A DNA stretch of 6,895 bases from Chloroflexota bacterium (GTDB taxonomy: Bacteria > Chloroflexota > Anaerolineae > UBA7937 > JACPPX01), in NCBI GenBank assembly GCA_016190785.1, contig JACPPX010000089.1:1-6895 (forward strand), written 5' to 3'. Shown here piece by piece: positions 6,740-6,895 of the stretch; the first letter of the stretch is position 1, and each line of letters starts with the position of its first letter. Below the pieces are notes generated by a model. The model did no database searches. It was not told the DNA's origin and worked only from the letters and a program-made list of their open reading frames with translations. Position numbers and translations under genes: made by a program.

Positions 6740-6895
6740 CTGTGTTTAATAAATGGGGAATTCACAGACCGAGGACTGCGGGATCACCCCCTTTCGCCTC
6801 ATTGCGAATTTTCGCCGCGGCGAGGATGTGGCGCTTTCCGGGTGTTGATTACAGGCTAAACGAGGAGAAGAAATTTTTGTTACGCAGTTCTATTC
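6740..6895 (-). other. Upstream region of the secreted-protein gene; no supported gene
   Basis: This noncoding stretch should hold the promoter of the gene ending at 6044, but no convincing -35/-10 pair is visible. The best single hexamer is TGTAAT on the minus strand at about 6846-6851, without a partner. Two abutting palindromic elements stand out: GCGAATTTTCGC (6804-6815, arms of 5 bases) and CGCCGCGGCG (6813-6822, perfect). They could be an operator or part of a leader structure. I could not match the region to a known riboswitch by eye. Confidence 0.4.

Noticed and set aside
6849..6893. Possible C-terminal tail of a minus-strand gene entering from the right, ending at TAA 6851-6849
   Set aside because: Fourteen codons with no identifiable sequence; not distinguishable from chance.
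6826..6895. Possible start of a rightward plus-strand gene (ATG 6826, or TTG 6877 after GAGGAG), open to the window edge
   Set aside because: Only 23 codons are visible and there is no recognisable motif. The ATG has no properly spaced ribosome binding site. An open stretch this short is expected by chance.
6740..6895. Riboswitch in the leader of the secreted-protein gene
   Set aside because: I compared the conserved cores I know (c-di-GMP, TPP, cobalamin, glycine, SAM, fluoride, ZTP, THF, preQ1, guanidine) and none matched by eye.

Overview
This is a bacterial chromosomal segment of moderately high GC with four complete protein genes and short spacers. There is no sign of a mobile element, CRISPR array, rRNA or tRNA. 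A DHH/CBS/poly(A)-polymerase-type tRNA nucleotidyltransferase and a GH57 glucan branching enzyme point to a deep-branching, probably thermophilic or anaerobic bacterium. Candidates are Bipolaricaulota/Acetothermia-like, Chloroflexota or Thermotogota-like lineages. Two genes also appear to be leaderless, which fits such lineages. The taxonomic guess is weak and rests on gene types only.

Layout from left to right: a minus-strand terminator hairpin (about 80-114) closes a large minus-strand gene (139-2733) for a DHH-CBS-CBS-nucleotidyltransferase. A compact divergent promoter region (2734-2817) separates it from a plus-strand gene (2818-4260) for a membrane-anchored protein with about 12 TPR repeats. 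That gene converges, with a 38-base gap, on a minus-strand GH57 1,4-alpha-glucan branching enzyme (4299-5963). Upstream of the branching enzyme, an extended -10 promoter abuts a perfect 11-bp terminator hairpin. The hairpin ends the transcript of the last gene (6044-6721, minus), which encodes a small secreted protein of unknown function. The final ~155 bases (6740-6895) are the upstream region of that gene and hold no gene I can support.

The four genes do not form one pathway: tRNA 3'-end maturation, a TPR scaffold, glycogen-type polymer synthesis and a secreted protein. Each seems to have its own promoter. The most interesting signals are in the spacers. Two genes share an identical extended -10 placed only 7-8 bases before the start codon, which predicts leaderless mRNAs. 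The two promoters of the divergent pair overlap in footprint. A terminator and the next promoter are fused to within a base. I see no strong evidence for a wholly new multi-gene system.
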